From Alkalibacter saccharofermentans DSM 14828 (GTDB lineage: Bacteria; Bacillota; Clostridia; Eubacteriales; Alkalibacteraceae), in contig NZ_FQTU01000002.1 in the NCBI RefSeq assembly GCF_900128885.1, positions 62,001 through 126,000 of the forward strand: a stretch of 64,000 nt of DNA. The letters are read 5' to 3'. The notes beneath the pieces are model-generated. The model was not told the DNA's origin. It ran no database searches and was given only the letters and a program-made list of their open reading frames with translations. A program made the position numbers and the translations under genes. Positions 51,221-60,105 of the stretch are shown here, in pieces (position 1 is the stretch's first letter; every line of letters starts with the position of its first letter).

Positions 51221-52609
51221 ATGACGAAAGTTTTACTCAATGACTTGACTGTCCGTGACGGAAATCAGAGCCTTTTAGCCACAAGGATGGAAAAGGAAGA
51301 CGTAATCAAGCTTGTCACGGCACTTGACAAGGTGGGATACAATGCACTTGAGGTGTGGGGAGGAGCTACATTTGACACAGCACTTCGTTTTCTCGGGGAA
51401 AGCCCGTGGGAAATTTTAAGAGAAATCAGGAAAGCTGCCAAAAACACCAAGCTTTCCATGCTCTTAAGGGGACAAAATCTGGTTGGCTACAGGCATTACG
51501 ACAATGATACGCTGGAGCGGTTCATAAGGCTGGCCATATCAAACGGCATAGATATAATAAGGGTGTTTGACGCCCTTAATGATATGAACAATATCGAAAA
51601 TTCAGTTAAATTCATAAAGAAATACGGTGGACATTGCCAGTGTGCAATCAGCTATACTACAAGTCCGGTCCATACAGAAGAGTATTTTGTTAAGCTGGCA
51701 AGAAAGATGGTGGATATGGGGGCTGACTCCATATGTATCAAGGACATGGCTGGGATAATTTTGCCGGATGCGGCGTACAGCCTGGTGAAAGCCCTTAAGG
51801 CTATAACAGATATTCCAATAAATATGCACAGCCATACCACGGCAGGGCTGACAAACTTGGTTATGCTTAGGGCGATGGAGGCTGGAGTAGATATCATAGA
51901 TACAGCTATTTCACCATTTTCCGGTGGCACAAGCCATATTGCCACTGAAACCATAATAGAGACGGCCCAGGATATCGACAAGCCAGTCCAATACGATGAG
52001 GATGAGCTGGATAAGGCATACGATTTGGCAGATAGCTTAGCTCAAAAATACATTGATAGTGGCCAGTATGAGACTAGGGCTCTAATGGTAAATCCCAAGA
52101 TACTTCACTATGAAGTTCCCGGCGGGATGCTGTCTAACCTAATGAGCCAGCTGCAGGATCAAAAGATGTTTGATAAGCTAACTGAAGTTTTACGGGAAAT
52201 ACCAAGGGTGAGAAAGGACATGGGATATCCTCCACTGGTGACGCCTTTATCTCAGATGGTGGGAACGCAAGCAGTGCTGAATGTTATAAGCGGCGAGAGA
52301 TACAAAATGGTCCCTAATGAGATTAAAGTATATTTAAGAGGGGGATACGGCAGATTTCCTTCCCCGGTAGACCCACAGGTAAGAGAAAAAATACTGGGAG
52401 ATGAGCTTGAAGGAAAGCCTCATTCAATCTCAGACCTTAAACCTGTATTTGATGAAGCCAAAAAAGAAATGAGCGATAAACTGGGCAGAGAGGCTAGCGA
52501 AGAAGAGGTGATTTCATATATTTTATTTCCTCAATTTGCAGTGCTGGAGAATGAAACAGGCAATGAATCCGAAGGGCCAGTTGAGTTTACGATGTATATA
52601 GAAAGGTAG
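51221..52609 (+). CDS. oadA: Oxaloacetate decarboxylase alpha (carboxyltransferase) subunit
   Basis: 462 residues, biotin-dependent carboxyltransferase without a biotin domain. LTVRDGNQSLLATRM begins the TIM barrel, with zinc ligands in HSHTTAG and the catalytic Lys in CIKDMAGI; the C-terminal PYC_OADA domain follows. It moves CO2 from oxaloacetate to biotin on the separate carrier protein. TTTAGGAGGAAAG precedes ATG. First gene of a four-gene sodium pump operon. Confidence 0.92.
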   Translation: MTKVLLNDLTVRDGNQSLLATRMEKEDVIKLVTALDKVGYNALEVWGGATFDTALRFLGESPWEILREIRKAAKNTKLSMLLRGQNLVGYRHYDNDTLERFIRLAISNGIDIIRVFDALNDMNNIENSVKFIKKYGGHCQCAISYTTSPVHTEEYFVKLARKMVDMGADSICIKDMAGIILPDAAYSLVKALKAITDIPINMHSHTTAGLTNLVMLRAMEAGVDIIDTAISPFSGGTSHIATETIIETAQDIDKPVQYDEDELDKAYDLADSLAQKYIDSGQYETRALMVNPKILHYEVPGGMLSNLMSQLQDQKMFDKLTEVLREIPRVRKDMGYPPLVTPLSQMVGTQAVLNVISGERYKMVPNEIKVYLRGGYGRFPSPVDPQVREKILGDELEGKPHSISDLKPVFDEAKKEMSDKLGREASEEEVISYILFPQFAVLENETGNESEGPVEFTMYIER

Positions 52610-52616
52610 GTGAAAC

Positions 52617-52901
52617 ATGGATATCCAAAATTTCGAACTGTTGGATGGAGTGCAGCTGTCTATATTTGCAATGCTTGTTGTATTTCTGATACTAGTGTTG
52701 TTGCAGTTTATAATCTATGCATTTAAATACCTTCCAAAAGAACAAGCTGCTAAAAGCAGTGGAACAGTGAAGAAAGCTGTTTCAGAAGCTTCATCAGCAC
52801 CGGATGAAGAAGAAATGGTGGCAATGCTCGTGGCTTCGATAATGGCAAAAGACGAGTACAAAGGTGACGTTGTAATTAAATCCGTGAAACGCATAAGTTA
52901 A
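52617..52901 (+). CDS. OadG-like small membrane subunit
   Basis: 94 residues: one N-terminal span (about 16-38: LSIFAMLVVFLILVLLQFII) then a Ser/Ala/Pro linker and a short C-terminal segment ending VVIKSVKRI. This is the pattern of OadG/MmdD gamma or delta subunits that anchor and stabilise the complex. It lies between alpha and carrier genes. Confidence 0.85.
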   Translation: MDIQNFELLDGVQLSIFAMLVVFLILVLLQFIIYAFKYLPKEQAAKSSGTVKKAVSEASSAPDEEEMVAMLVASIMAKDEYKGDVVIKSVKRIS

Positions 52902-52914
52902 GGAGGCAACACAA

Positions 52915-53259
52915 ATGAAAGAATACAAGATAAAAGTAAATGGAAAAGAATATTTGGTAGAAGTGGAAGAGGTAAAGGAGGGGACGATTGCCAGGGAGGA
53001 AAAGACTTCTGAAGAAAATAAGACACAAGCTTCATCAGGGAGTGTTAAGGTAGAGGCACCTATGCAGGGCAACGTTTTTTCCATAGAGACATCAATTGGC
53101 GATAAAGTGCAAAAAGGGCAGATATTATTGATACTGGAAGCCATGAAACTTGAAAATGAAATCGTATCACCGGTGGACGGAACGATTACATCGGTTAATG
53201 TCAGAGAAGGACAAGTCATAGACAGTGGTACGCTCCTCTTTGAGATTGCCGGAAAGTAG
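52915..53259 (+). CDS. Biotin carboxyl carrier subunit
   Basis: 114 residues. A short N-terminal strand region, a Ser/Ala/Thr linker, then the biotinyl domain with EAMKLEN (biotinylated Lys78). It carries CO2 from the alpha subunit to the membrane beta subunit. AAGGAGGCAACACAA precedes ATG. Confidence 0.94.
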   Translation: MKEYKIKVNGKEYLVEVEEVKEGTIAREEKTSEENKTQASSGSVKVEAPMQGNVFSIETSIGDKVQKGQILLILEAMKLENEIVSPVDGTITSVNVREGQVIDSGTLLFEIAGK

Positions 53260-53267
53260 GTGTATTG

Positions 53268-54380
53268 ATGGTTGAAATCTTAAAGGAATTCATAGATACC
53301 AGCGGAATTGCAGCAATTAAAGGTCAAGATCTGATCATGATCGGCATAGCATTGATATTCATATACTTGGCCATTTATAAAAAATACGAGCCATATCTTC
53401 TTATACCAATAGCTTTTGGGATGCTATTGGTCAATCTTCCTCTGAATGGATTGATGGAAGAAAGTGGTCTTTTGAAGATTTTATACAAGGGAATAGAATA
53501 CGGGATATATCCCCCGCTTATTTTTCTTGGAGTGGGCGCATCTACGGACTTTGGTCCCCTTATAGCAAATCCAAAGAGCATGCTTCTTGGAGCAGCGGCA
53601 CAGCTTGGTATATTCAGCGCCTTTCTTGGAGCCTTGTTTCTAGGGTATGCTTCTACTGAATCTGCATCAATTGGAATCATAGGGGGAGCTGACGGTCCTA
53701 CTGCAATATATCTGACCAGCCAGCTTGCTGACCATCTGCTCGGTCCAATTGCACTAGCTGCATATTCCTATATGGCCTTGGTACCGGTTATACAGCCGCC
53801 GATTATCAGGCTGTTTACTACAAAGGAAGAAAGATTAATAAAGATGAAACAGCTAAGGCATGTGACAAAACTGGAAAAGGTACTATTTCCCATAGTCGTC
53901 ACAATCGTAGTCATACTGTTGGTACCCACAGCTTCGCCATTGGTGGGAATGCTTATGTTCGGCAACCTGGCCAAGGAATCAGGTGTTGTTCCCAACTTGG
54001 TTGAAGTGGCTAAAAACGCCTTGATGTATGGCATCACCATAGTGCTGGGACTTACAGTTGGCGCAAAAGCTGATGCCCAAACCCTTTTAGATCCGAGGAC
54101 CCTTGGAATCATAGCATTGGGACTGGTTGCATTTGCCATAGGCACTGCGGGAGGAACGCTCTTTGGAAAGCTGATGTGCAAAGTCACTAAAGGAGAGATA
54201 AACCCGATGATCGGAGCTGCCGGAGTTTCAGCTGTTCCAATGGCAGCAAGAGTTGTTCAAAAGGTGGGACAGGAAGAAGACCCGTCGAACTTTCTTCTCA
54301 TGCATGCAATGGGACCTAACGTGGCAGGAGTAATCGGTTCGGCAGTAGCTGCGGGGGTTCTCTTAAACTTCTTTGGTTGA
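53268..54380 (+). CDS. oadB: Sodium-pumping decarboxylase beta subunit
   Basis: About 370 residues with nine or more spans. GVGASTDFGPLIANPKSMLLGAAAQLGIF and IIGGADGPTAIYL hold the conserved Asp of the sodium/CO2 site. It decarboxylates carboxybiotin and exports Na+. A TTG directly before the ATG is in frame, but GTAGGTG suits ATG 53268. It ends the operon before a hairpin. Confidence 0.93.
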   Translation: MVEILKEFIDTSGIAAIKGQDLIMIGIALIFIYLAIYKKYEPYLLIPIAFGMLLVNLPLNGLMEESGLLKILYKGIEYGIYPPLIFLGVGASTDFGPLIANPKSMLLGAAAQLGIFSAFLGALFLGYASTESASIGIIGGADGPTAIYLTSQLADHLLGPIALAAYSYMALVPVIQPPIIRLFTTKEERLIKMKQLRHVTKLEKVLFPIVVTIVVILLVPTASPLVGMLMFGNLAKESGVVPNLVEVAKNALMYGITIVLGLTVGAKADAQTLLDPRTLGIIALGLVAFAIGTAGGTLFGKLMCKVTKGEINPMIGAAGVSAVPMAARVVQKVGQEEDPSNFLLMHAMGPNVAGVIGSAVAAGVLLNFFG

Positions 54381-54422
54381 TTATAAGAGCTGGCATTAAA
54401 AATAAATCAATTATCTCTTAAC

Positions 54423-54455
54423 AGATGGATCCCGGCGACGGGGTTCATCTATTTT
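54423..54455 (+). terminator. Terminator-like hairpin after oadB
   Basis: AGATGGATCCC / GGGGTTCATCT, eleven pairs with two G-T, loop GGCGAC, then ATTTTA. Confidence 0.6.
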
Positions 54456-54527
54456 ACGTGTTAAGGGTTTTCGTCTGCACTGCGGGGCTAAGGTTTAAGT
54501 AGATTTTTTGGGGGTAAAATTATATTA

Positions 54528-54561
54528 CGCTACCCAAAACAAACTGGTAGCGATGCTTTTT
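54528..54561 (+). promoter_or_regulatory. Hairpin in the leader of the cobalamin-binding gene
   Basis: CGCTACC / GGTAGCG with an 11-base loop, then ATGCTTTTT. It could act as an attenuator; no B12-riboswitch box was recognised. Confidence 0.3.
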
Positions 54562-54579
54562 AGAAAGGAAGGTGCATCC

Positions 54580-55239
54580 ATGGAGGCGTTATATGAAAAG
54601 TTCAAATCGCTTTTGGAAACAGAGAACAAGAGAGAAGCGGTGAGATTCTCAATTTCACTGATAGAAAACAAGGACATAGGAATTGTGGAGTATTATGAAC
54701 AAATACTAGCCAAGGCAATGAAGGATATAAAGTGTCACAACGACGAAAAGAACCTTTGCATTTGGAGAGAACATGTAAGAAGCGGTATTGCAAGAACTAT
54801 AATAGAGAGTCTTTACTCATATGTATTGGAGGAGAGGCGTGCAAATTACACAGAAGAACCCCAAAAAAAGGTTGCAGTCCTGTGTCCCGACGGAGAATAT
54901 CATGACATGGGAGCAAGGATAGCTGCAGATTACTTCACCCTTCTTAACTGGGACGCAGTTTTTGTGGGCAACAGCACACCGGACTATGAATTTATAAAAA
55001 TTGCAGATCACTTGAGTCTCGATGCAGTTGCTATTAGCGTGACAAACCCTTACAACCTATTTTCTGCAAGAAAGACCGTGGATCTGATACGAAAAGAGTT
55101 GAGCGGAAAGATTAAGATTTTTGCTGGAGGGAATGCTTTTGCCAAGGACATAAAAAATGAGCGACAGATGGATGTTGATGGATATGTTTTCAACTTTGAA
55201 GACTTGAAAAAACTTTTAAACGGAGGTGAAGCCAAGTGA
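54580..55239 (+). CDS. Stand-alone cobalamin (B12)-binding domain protein
   Basis: About 219 residues: an N-terminal four-helix B12-binding_2 region (about 1-90, with WREH) and a Rossmann-like B12-binding domain. The lower ligand motif DxHxxG appears as EYHDMG (His108, Gly111); GGNAF near 180 is the second loop. No HTH or methyltransferase domain is attached, unlike CarH or MtaC. GGAAGGTG lies five bases before ATG 54580. The last base pairs overlap the ABC permease gene, so it is part of a three-gene unit. Confidence 0.87.
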   Translation: MEALYEKFKSLLETENKREAVRFSISLIENKDIGIVEYYEQILAKAMKDIKCHNDEKNLCIWREHVRSGIARTIIESLYSYVLEERRANYTEEPQKKVAVLCPDGEYHDMGARIAADYFTLLNWDAVFVGNSTPDYEFIKIADHLSLDAVAISVTNPYNLFSARKTVDLIRKELSGKIKIFAGGNAFAKDIKNERQMDVDGYVFNFEDLKKLLNGGEAK

Positions 55240-56393
55240 GACTTTCGTTTAAGATCGCATCCAGGTTTTTGAGGTTTAATTTCGGTCAGACGCTATTGAT
55301 TGTTACTGGGATAGCAATAGGAGTATCCGTTCAAGTATTCATTGGGCTATTGATTCAGGGTTTGCAACAGGATCTGGTCAACAGGACTATAGGCAGCTCA
55401 TCCCAAGTGACTATTAGCGCAAATAAAGAAATCGCAACCATTAGTGGTTGGGAAGAAATCATAGAAGGCATAGTGCAAAACGAACAGGGAGTAAACCAAA
55501 TAAGTCCTGCGGCAGATGGGGCGGCATTTTTAGTTGGAGAGGAATCCAGCGATCCGGTTATCGTAAGAGGTTGGATTTTTGAAGATGCTGAAGGCATATA
55601 CGCCATTGAGGAAAAGCTGATTGAGGGGAAAGTGCCCGGAGAAGGAGAAGTCATAATCGGCTTGAACCTTAAAGATGAGCTCGGCCTGTCAATAGAGGAC
55701 GACATAAAGCTCGCAACTGCGACTGGAAGAATTCAAGATTATAAAATTTCGGGCTTTTATGACTTTAGGGTATCCTCAATAAATTCCTCATGGGTAATTA
55801 CAGACATCAAGAGTGCTCAAGGTTTATTTGATTATGGGGATGAAGTGACTTCTATTGAAATGCAGGTGCAGGATGTCTTTGCGGCGGATATTATCGCAGA
55901 TTCCATCAACAATAGGATAGATAATGAGGATTTGATAATCGATAATTGGAAAGCTCAAAACCAGGAGCTTTTAAGCGGACTAAACGGTCAAAGCATATCC
56001 AGCATCATGATTCAAGTGTTCGTTATGGTATCTGTAGTGCTGGGCATATCCAGTGTTCTTGCAATTACAGTAATGCAAAAATCCAAAGAAATTGGCATTC
56101 TAAAGGCAATGGGAATAAGAGACGGAGATGCCAGCAGGATATTTTTGCTTCAAGGATTGATATTGGGGGTATTCGGTGCGATGCTAGGGGTAGCTTTGGG
56201 GCTGGGGCTTTCAGTGGCTTTTACTAAATTTGCATTAAACCCGGATGGGACTCCAGTCATCGCGTTTTACATAAACTATGGATTTATTGCATTGTCAGGA
56301 GGCATCGCCATACTTGCAAGCCTAGTAGCTTCTTTTATCCCTGCAAGAAAATCCCTTAAACTCAATCCAATAGAGGTGATCAGAAATGGCTGA
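55236..56393 (+). CDS. FtsX-like ABC transporter permease (MacB/LolC type)
   Basis: 385 residues. One N-terminal span (about 16-38), a large extracytoplasmic domain (about 40-255), then three spans. ITVMQKSKEIGILKAMGIRDGD is the coupling region of the family. Such systems drive lipoprotein release, export or envelope signalling rather than import. GTG start overlaps the previous stop (GTGA), with GGAGGTGAAG before it. Works with the next gene. Confidence 0.88.
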   Translation: MRLSFKIASRFLRFNFGQTLLIVTGIAIGVSVQVFIGLLIQGLQQDLVNRTIGSSSQVTISANKEIATISGWEEIIEGIVQNEQGVNQISPAADGAAFLVGEESSDPVIVRGWIFEDAEGIYAIEEKLIEGKVPGEGEVIIGLNLKDELGLSIEDDIKLATATGRIQDYKISGFYDFRVSSINSSWVITDIKSAQGLFDYGDEVTSIEMQVQDVFAADIIADSINNRIDNEDLIIDNWKAQNQELLSGLNGQSISSIMIQVFVMVSVVLGISSVLAITVMQKSKEIGILKAMGIRDGDASRIFLLQGLILGVFGAMLGVALGLGLSVAFTKFALNPDGTPVIAFYINYGFIALSGGIAILASLVASFIPARKSLKLNPIEVIRNG

Positions 56394-57072
56394 TATTATA
56401 AAACTTGAAAAAGTGAGCAAAATTTACGGAGATAAAATAAAGACTCAAGTGCTATTTGATTTAGACTTGGCATTTGAGAGAGGGAGTTTCAACAGCATAA
56501 TTGGAGCTTCAGGAAGCGGGAAGAGCACGCTTTTAAACATAATAGGAACTCTCGATAAACCTACTACCGGGAATGTATTAATAGGTGATAAGGACGTTAG
56601 CATCCTTGCCAAGAAACAATTGGCAGATCTAAGAAATTCGACGTTGGGGTTTATCTTTCAGTTTCATTATCTACTACCTGAATTTACGGCGCTTGAAAAT
56701 GTTTTGATGCCACACAGGATCAAGGGTGGAGGTGTTGATAAGAGTACTTTAAAAAAAGCAGAGGAACTTATGGAAATGGTAGGCTTGTCAAAGGTTAAGA
56801 ACAATCCTGCGAACAACATGTCAGGGGGGCAGCAACAAAGAACTGCCATCGCCAGGGCACTCATGAACAGTCCTGAAATAATTCTGGCAGATGAGCCTAC
56901 AGGCAATCTGGATTCAGATTCTACAGAAAATATTTATAAAATTTTGAGAGATATCAATGAAAATTCAGGGACTACTTTTGTAGTAATAACTCATGACAGG
57001 CGGATAGCTGAAAAGGCGGACAGAATCGTAGAGATAAAAGATGGTAGAATAGAAATGGATGTTAAAAGATAA
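56386..57072 (+). CDS. ABC transporter ATP-binding protein, LolD/MacB type
   Basis: 228 residues. Walker A GASGSGKST, signature MSGGQQQR, Walker B IILADEPTGNLDS and the H-loop VITHD are intact. ADEPTGNLD is typical for LolD/FtsE-type mechanotransmission ABC systems. Overlaps the permease gene by 8 bases. Strong terminator follows. Confidence 0.92.
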   Translation: MADIIKLEKVSKIYGDKIKTQVLFDLDLAFERGSFNSIIGASGSGKSTLLNIIGTLDKPTTGNVLIGDKDVSILAKKQLADLRNSTLGFIFQFHYLLPEFTALENVLMPHRIKGGGVDKSTLKKAEELMEMVGLSKVKNNPANNMSGGQQQRTAIARALMNSPEIILADEPTGNLDSDSTENIYKILRDINENSGTTFVVITHDRRIAEKADRIVEIKDGRIEMDVKR

Positions 57073-57096
57073 AAAGGGAGCGTGGCTCCCTTTTTT
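57072..57096. terminator. Bidirectional terminator
   Basis: AAAAGGGAGC / GCTCCCTTTT stem with loop GTG and T6, between convergent genes. Confidence 0.88.
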
Positions 57097-57793
57097 AAGC
57101 TAGCTCCAAGGCTATCTCCATCATATCTGTAAAGGTCTTTTCACGCTCTTGGGCAGTAGTAAGCTCTCCTGTAACCAAGCTGTCGCTTACAGTCAGGATG
57201 GCTAAAGCATTTTTGTTTAGTCGCGCTGCATTCATGTACAAAGCGGCGGCTTCCATCTCCACCACCATTACGCCCATCTTTGACCATTTCTCCCAAGCCT
57301 TTGGATTGTCATCGTAAAAGATATCGCTAGACAAGGCATTGCCCACTTTTATAGGGATATTTTTTGTATTGGCAATTTCTACGGATCTGCTTAACAGACC
57401 ATAATCCGCTATCGGGCTGAATGTTCCAGGCAACCCGTATTGTGAAGCAAAATTGCTGTTTGTGCAGGCACCCATGGCAAATACTATGTCCCGTACTTTC
57501 ACGTCTTCTTGGAACGAGCCGCAGGAACCTATCCTAATGATATTATCCACGTCGTATTCCGTATAAAGTTCATAAGAATAAATCCCCATAGAGGGCATGC
57601 CCATACCGGAGCCCATAACAGATATTTTTTTTCCTTTGTAAGTTCCGGTGTATCCCATCATGCCACGGACCTCGGTTACTTTAGAAGCATTAGCCAAGTA
57701 GCGCTCGGCAATGAATTTAGCCCGTAAAGGATCGCCGGGCATTAAAACCGTTTTTGCAAAATCTCCGGTCTGGGCTCCTATGTGTACTGTCAT
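57095..57793 (-). CDS. deoD: Purine nucleoside phosphorylase, DeoD type
   Basis: About 232 residues. VLMPGDPLRAKFIAE binds phosphate, IIRIGSCGS, VEMEAAALY and VSDSL form the nucleoside site; the last Asp is the DeoD-type catalytic residue. It cleaves purine (deoxy)nucleosides with phosphate. The frame is open for 93 more bases, but GAGGTGGTCAT before ATG 57793 (MTVHIGAQ) marks the start. Confidence 0.94.
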   Translation of the reverse strand: MTVHIGAQTGDFAKTVLMPGDPLRAKFIAERYLANASKVTEVRGMMGYTGTYKGKKISVMGSGMGMPSMGIYSYELYTEYDVDNIIRIGSCGSFQEDVKVRDIVFAMGACTNSNFASQYGLPGTFSPIADYGLLSRSVEIANTKNIPIKVGNALSSDIFYDDNPKAWEKWSKMGVMVVEMEAAALYMNAARLNKNALAILTVSDSLVTGELTTAQEREKTFTDMMEIALELA

Positions 57794-57907
57794 ATGACCA
57801 CCTCGTTTCGTTTTTATACCTTTATATATAACAGAATCCATGGAATAAAGCAAATGCATGAATTTTGTATACAGGTCCGTTGACATTAAATCTTAAGTTG
57901 CTATAAA

Positions 57908-58132
57908 ATGAAGGCAGTAAAGCGTGAGATATTCCAAAAATATATGAGTGAATATACAGATCCAGAGGAACTTGCAGGATGTCTTGAGGTTTTGCTATCC
58001 ACAGGCTATATTAATAAAGATAACCCACTGGTGCTAAGTTTTGAGGTCAAGCCATTTGGAGATGAAGATCCAGACATAGTAATAGCAAATGCAAAACGAA
58101 CACTTAATGATGCCTGGATAAAGGTTAAATAG
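57908..58132 (+). pseudogene. Remnant of a xylose-isomerase-like TIM barrel (sugar phosphate isomerase/epimerase)
   Basis: 74 codons. The second half, PLVLSFEVKPFGDEDPDIVIANAKRTLNDAW, looks like the last strand and helix of family members, which normally have 280-320 residues. Nothing matching the rest is present upstream. TTGACA-16-TATAAA (57880-57907) abuts the ATG, so if transcribed from there the start would be later, for instance ATG 57944. It is best read as a gene fragment, although a small protein cannot be ruled out. Confidence 0.5.
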
Positions 58133-58207
58133 GTAACAAAGCTTCATTTTTCTTGTGATTAGTGAGATAATGATGTAGATTGATTATTGCAGTCTTCGAG
58201 GAGATGA

Positions 58208-59137
58208 TTGAAACTGGATTTTTACAATGTTTTTGTATCCATCACAACTTTATTTGCTATAGGAGCTATTGGTTATCATATAAGGAAAAAAGGTTTGCTC
58301 AGCGAAGGGGCGGCGGGGAACTTCCCCAAGTTCATTACTGATATCACTTTGCCCTGCCTTATCATATCCTCTATGCAGCTTACATATACTCGGGACCGGA
58401 TACAGGAGATGGGTGCGCTGATGGTTATAGCTGTAGTGGCTTTTTTGGTGCAGCTTGTATTTTCACTTTTTATTCCCTTTATTCTTGGTTTGGGAGAGGA
58501 CGGAGATAAAGGTGTCTATCAGTTCATGATCATGTTTCAAAATGCAGGTTTCATAGGATATCCTGTATTGGTCACAATATTTGGTCTTGAGGCTGTTTTT
58601 TATGGAGCAATCTACAACATTCCATTTCGCATATTAATCATGACCCTGGGCGTGAGCATGATGGAAAATGAGAAAAGGGTGTTTAGCATCAAAGACATGT
58701 TTACTCCCGGGATAATTGCAACACTAGTGGGACTTGCACTTTTTTTCACACAATACAAGCTGCCGGTGATTATAGACGATCCCATAAATATGATTGGAAG
58801 CCTGACTACGCCTCTTGCGATGATATATATCGGGGCATCCATGACCGAGGTGAAGTTCGGTCGAATGGTCGCCAACAAGCGGATTTATATGATTTCGTTT
58901 ATAAGGCTGCTGGCGATACCGATGGTCATACTTTTGGCCATAAGCGGATTTGTGGAAAATGAAATGATAAGGGGAGTGCCTGTGGTCATACACGCCATGC
59001 CCGTGGCCACTCTTTGCACGATATTTGCCAAAGAATACAACAATAACGTAGACCTTGCTTCGTCCGGGGTCTTTATGACGACCTTGCTATCGATGGTTAC
59101 GATACCTTTGATTGTAACCGCATTACTGATGGTATGA
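58208..59137 (+). CDS. AEC-family (auxin efflux carrier) transporter, first copy
   Basis: 309 residues, ten hydrophobic spans in two inverted halves. FPKFITDITLPCLIISSMQL and the late MPVATLCTIFAKEYNNNVDLASSGVFMTTLLS are the paired crossover motifs. Bacterial members carry malate, malonate or other carboxylates; the substrate is unknown. A TTG start follows GAGGAGATGA. A close paralog follows 28 bases later. Confidence 0.88.
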   Translation: MKLDFYNVFVSITTLFAIGAIGYHIRKKGLLSEGAAGNFPKFITDITLPCLIISSMQLTYTRDRIQEMGALMVIAVVAFLVQLVFSLFIPFILGLGEDGDKGVYQFMIMFQNAGFIGYPVLVTIFGLEAVFYGAIYNIPFRILIMTLGVSMMENEKRVFSIKDMFTPGIIATLVGLALFFTQYKLPVIIDDPINMIGSLTTPLAMIYIGASMTEVKFGRMVANKRIYMISFIRLLAIPMVILLAISGFVENEMIRGVPVVIHAMPVATLCTIFAKEYNNNVDLASSGVFMTTLLSMVTIPLIVTALLMV

Positions 59138-59165
59138 GGTCGAATACAGGAGGATATTTTAAGCT

Positions 59166-60092
59166 ATGAATTTTTACAACGTATTTTTATCCATATTTAC
59201 CTTGTTTGCAATAGGAATAACAGGGTACGTTACAAGAAAGATAAATCTTATAGGGAAGGAAATGGCAGACAACATTCCCAAGTTCATCACCCACGTCACC
59301 ATGCCCGCTTTAATAATTTCTTCCATGCAGCTTCCGTTTTCATGGGACAGGCTTGGAGACGTAGGAGGGATACTTTTAATTGCTATTCCTGCCTATGGGC
59401 TGCAGTTTTTAGTCGCCGGCATAATACCTTGGATATTGGGAGTGCGAAAAAGCTGGGACAAGGGCGTATACCAGTTCATGATGATATTTTCAAATGCCGC
59501 ATTCATGGGATTTCCGGTACTGATGTCCATTTTCGGACAAGAGTCTATATTTTATGCCGCATTGTTCAATTTGCCATTTAATGCCCTGGTATTTACTGTG
59601 GGCGTTTATCTCATGGAAAAGGGAAAGAGCAAATTCAAGCTGAAAAGCCTGTTGTCGCCGGCCTTGGTGGGAACTGTGATAGGATTTATGCTGTTCATAT
59701 TTTCTGTGGAAATTCCAGAGATAGCATTAAAGCCCCTGAGCTTGGTGGGAGATCTTACTACTCCATTATCTATGATATTCATAGGTTCATCCTTGGCCAC
59801 GGTTAATTTTAAAAATATATTTTCAAACAGGAATCTGTATATCGTGAGCCTTTTCAGGTTGGTGATCATGCCTGTAGTGCTTTTGTTTGCGCTGAAAAAC
59901 CATGTTTCAAACGAACTGCTTTTAGGGATTCCGGTAATCATAACAGCAATGCCTGTGGCGGCTCTTTGCGCCATATTGGCAAAAACCTATGAAAACAACG
60001 TGGACCTGGCTTCTGAAGGCACTTTTATGACTACGTTTTTTTCACTTTTTACCATACCTTTGGTCGTATGGATATTTACCTTGGTGGTATAG
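59166..60092 (+). CDS. AEC-family transporter, second copy
   Basis: 308 residues, same layout as its upstream neighbour: start FYNVFLSIFTLFAIG matches FYNVFVSITTLFAIG, and MPVAALCAILAKTYENNVDLASEGTFMTTFFS matches the end. The two arose by tandem duplication and have diverged. ACAGGAGGATATTTTAAGCT precedes the ATG. It may share a transcript with mtnN and alr, which start 13 and 15 bases after their upstream neighbours. Confidence 0.88.
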   Translation: MNFYNVFLSIFTLFAIGITGYVTRKINLIGKEMADNIPKFITHVTMPALIISSMQLPFSWDRLGDVGGILLIAIPAYGLQFLVAGIIPWILGVRKSWDKGVYQFMMIFSNAAFMGFPVLMSIFGQESIFYAALFNLPFNALVFTVGVYLMEKGKSKFKLKSLLSPALVGTVIGFMLFIFSVEIPEIALKPLSLVGDLTTPLSMIFIGSSLATVNFKNIFSNRNLYIVSLFRLVIMPVVLLFALKNHVSNELLLGIPVIITAMPVAALCAILAKTYENNVDLASEGTFMTTFFSLFTIPLVVWIFTLVV

Positions 60093-60105
60093 AGGAGGCT
60101 TATAG

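Noticed and set aside
58208..60092. Tandem AEC genes as one split gene
   Set aside because: Each has a full set of spans and its own start and stop; they are complete paralogs.
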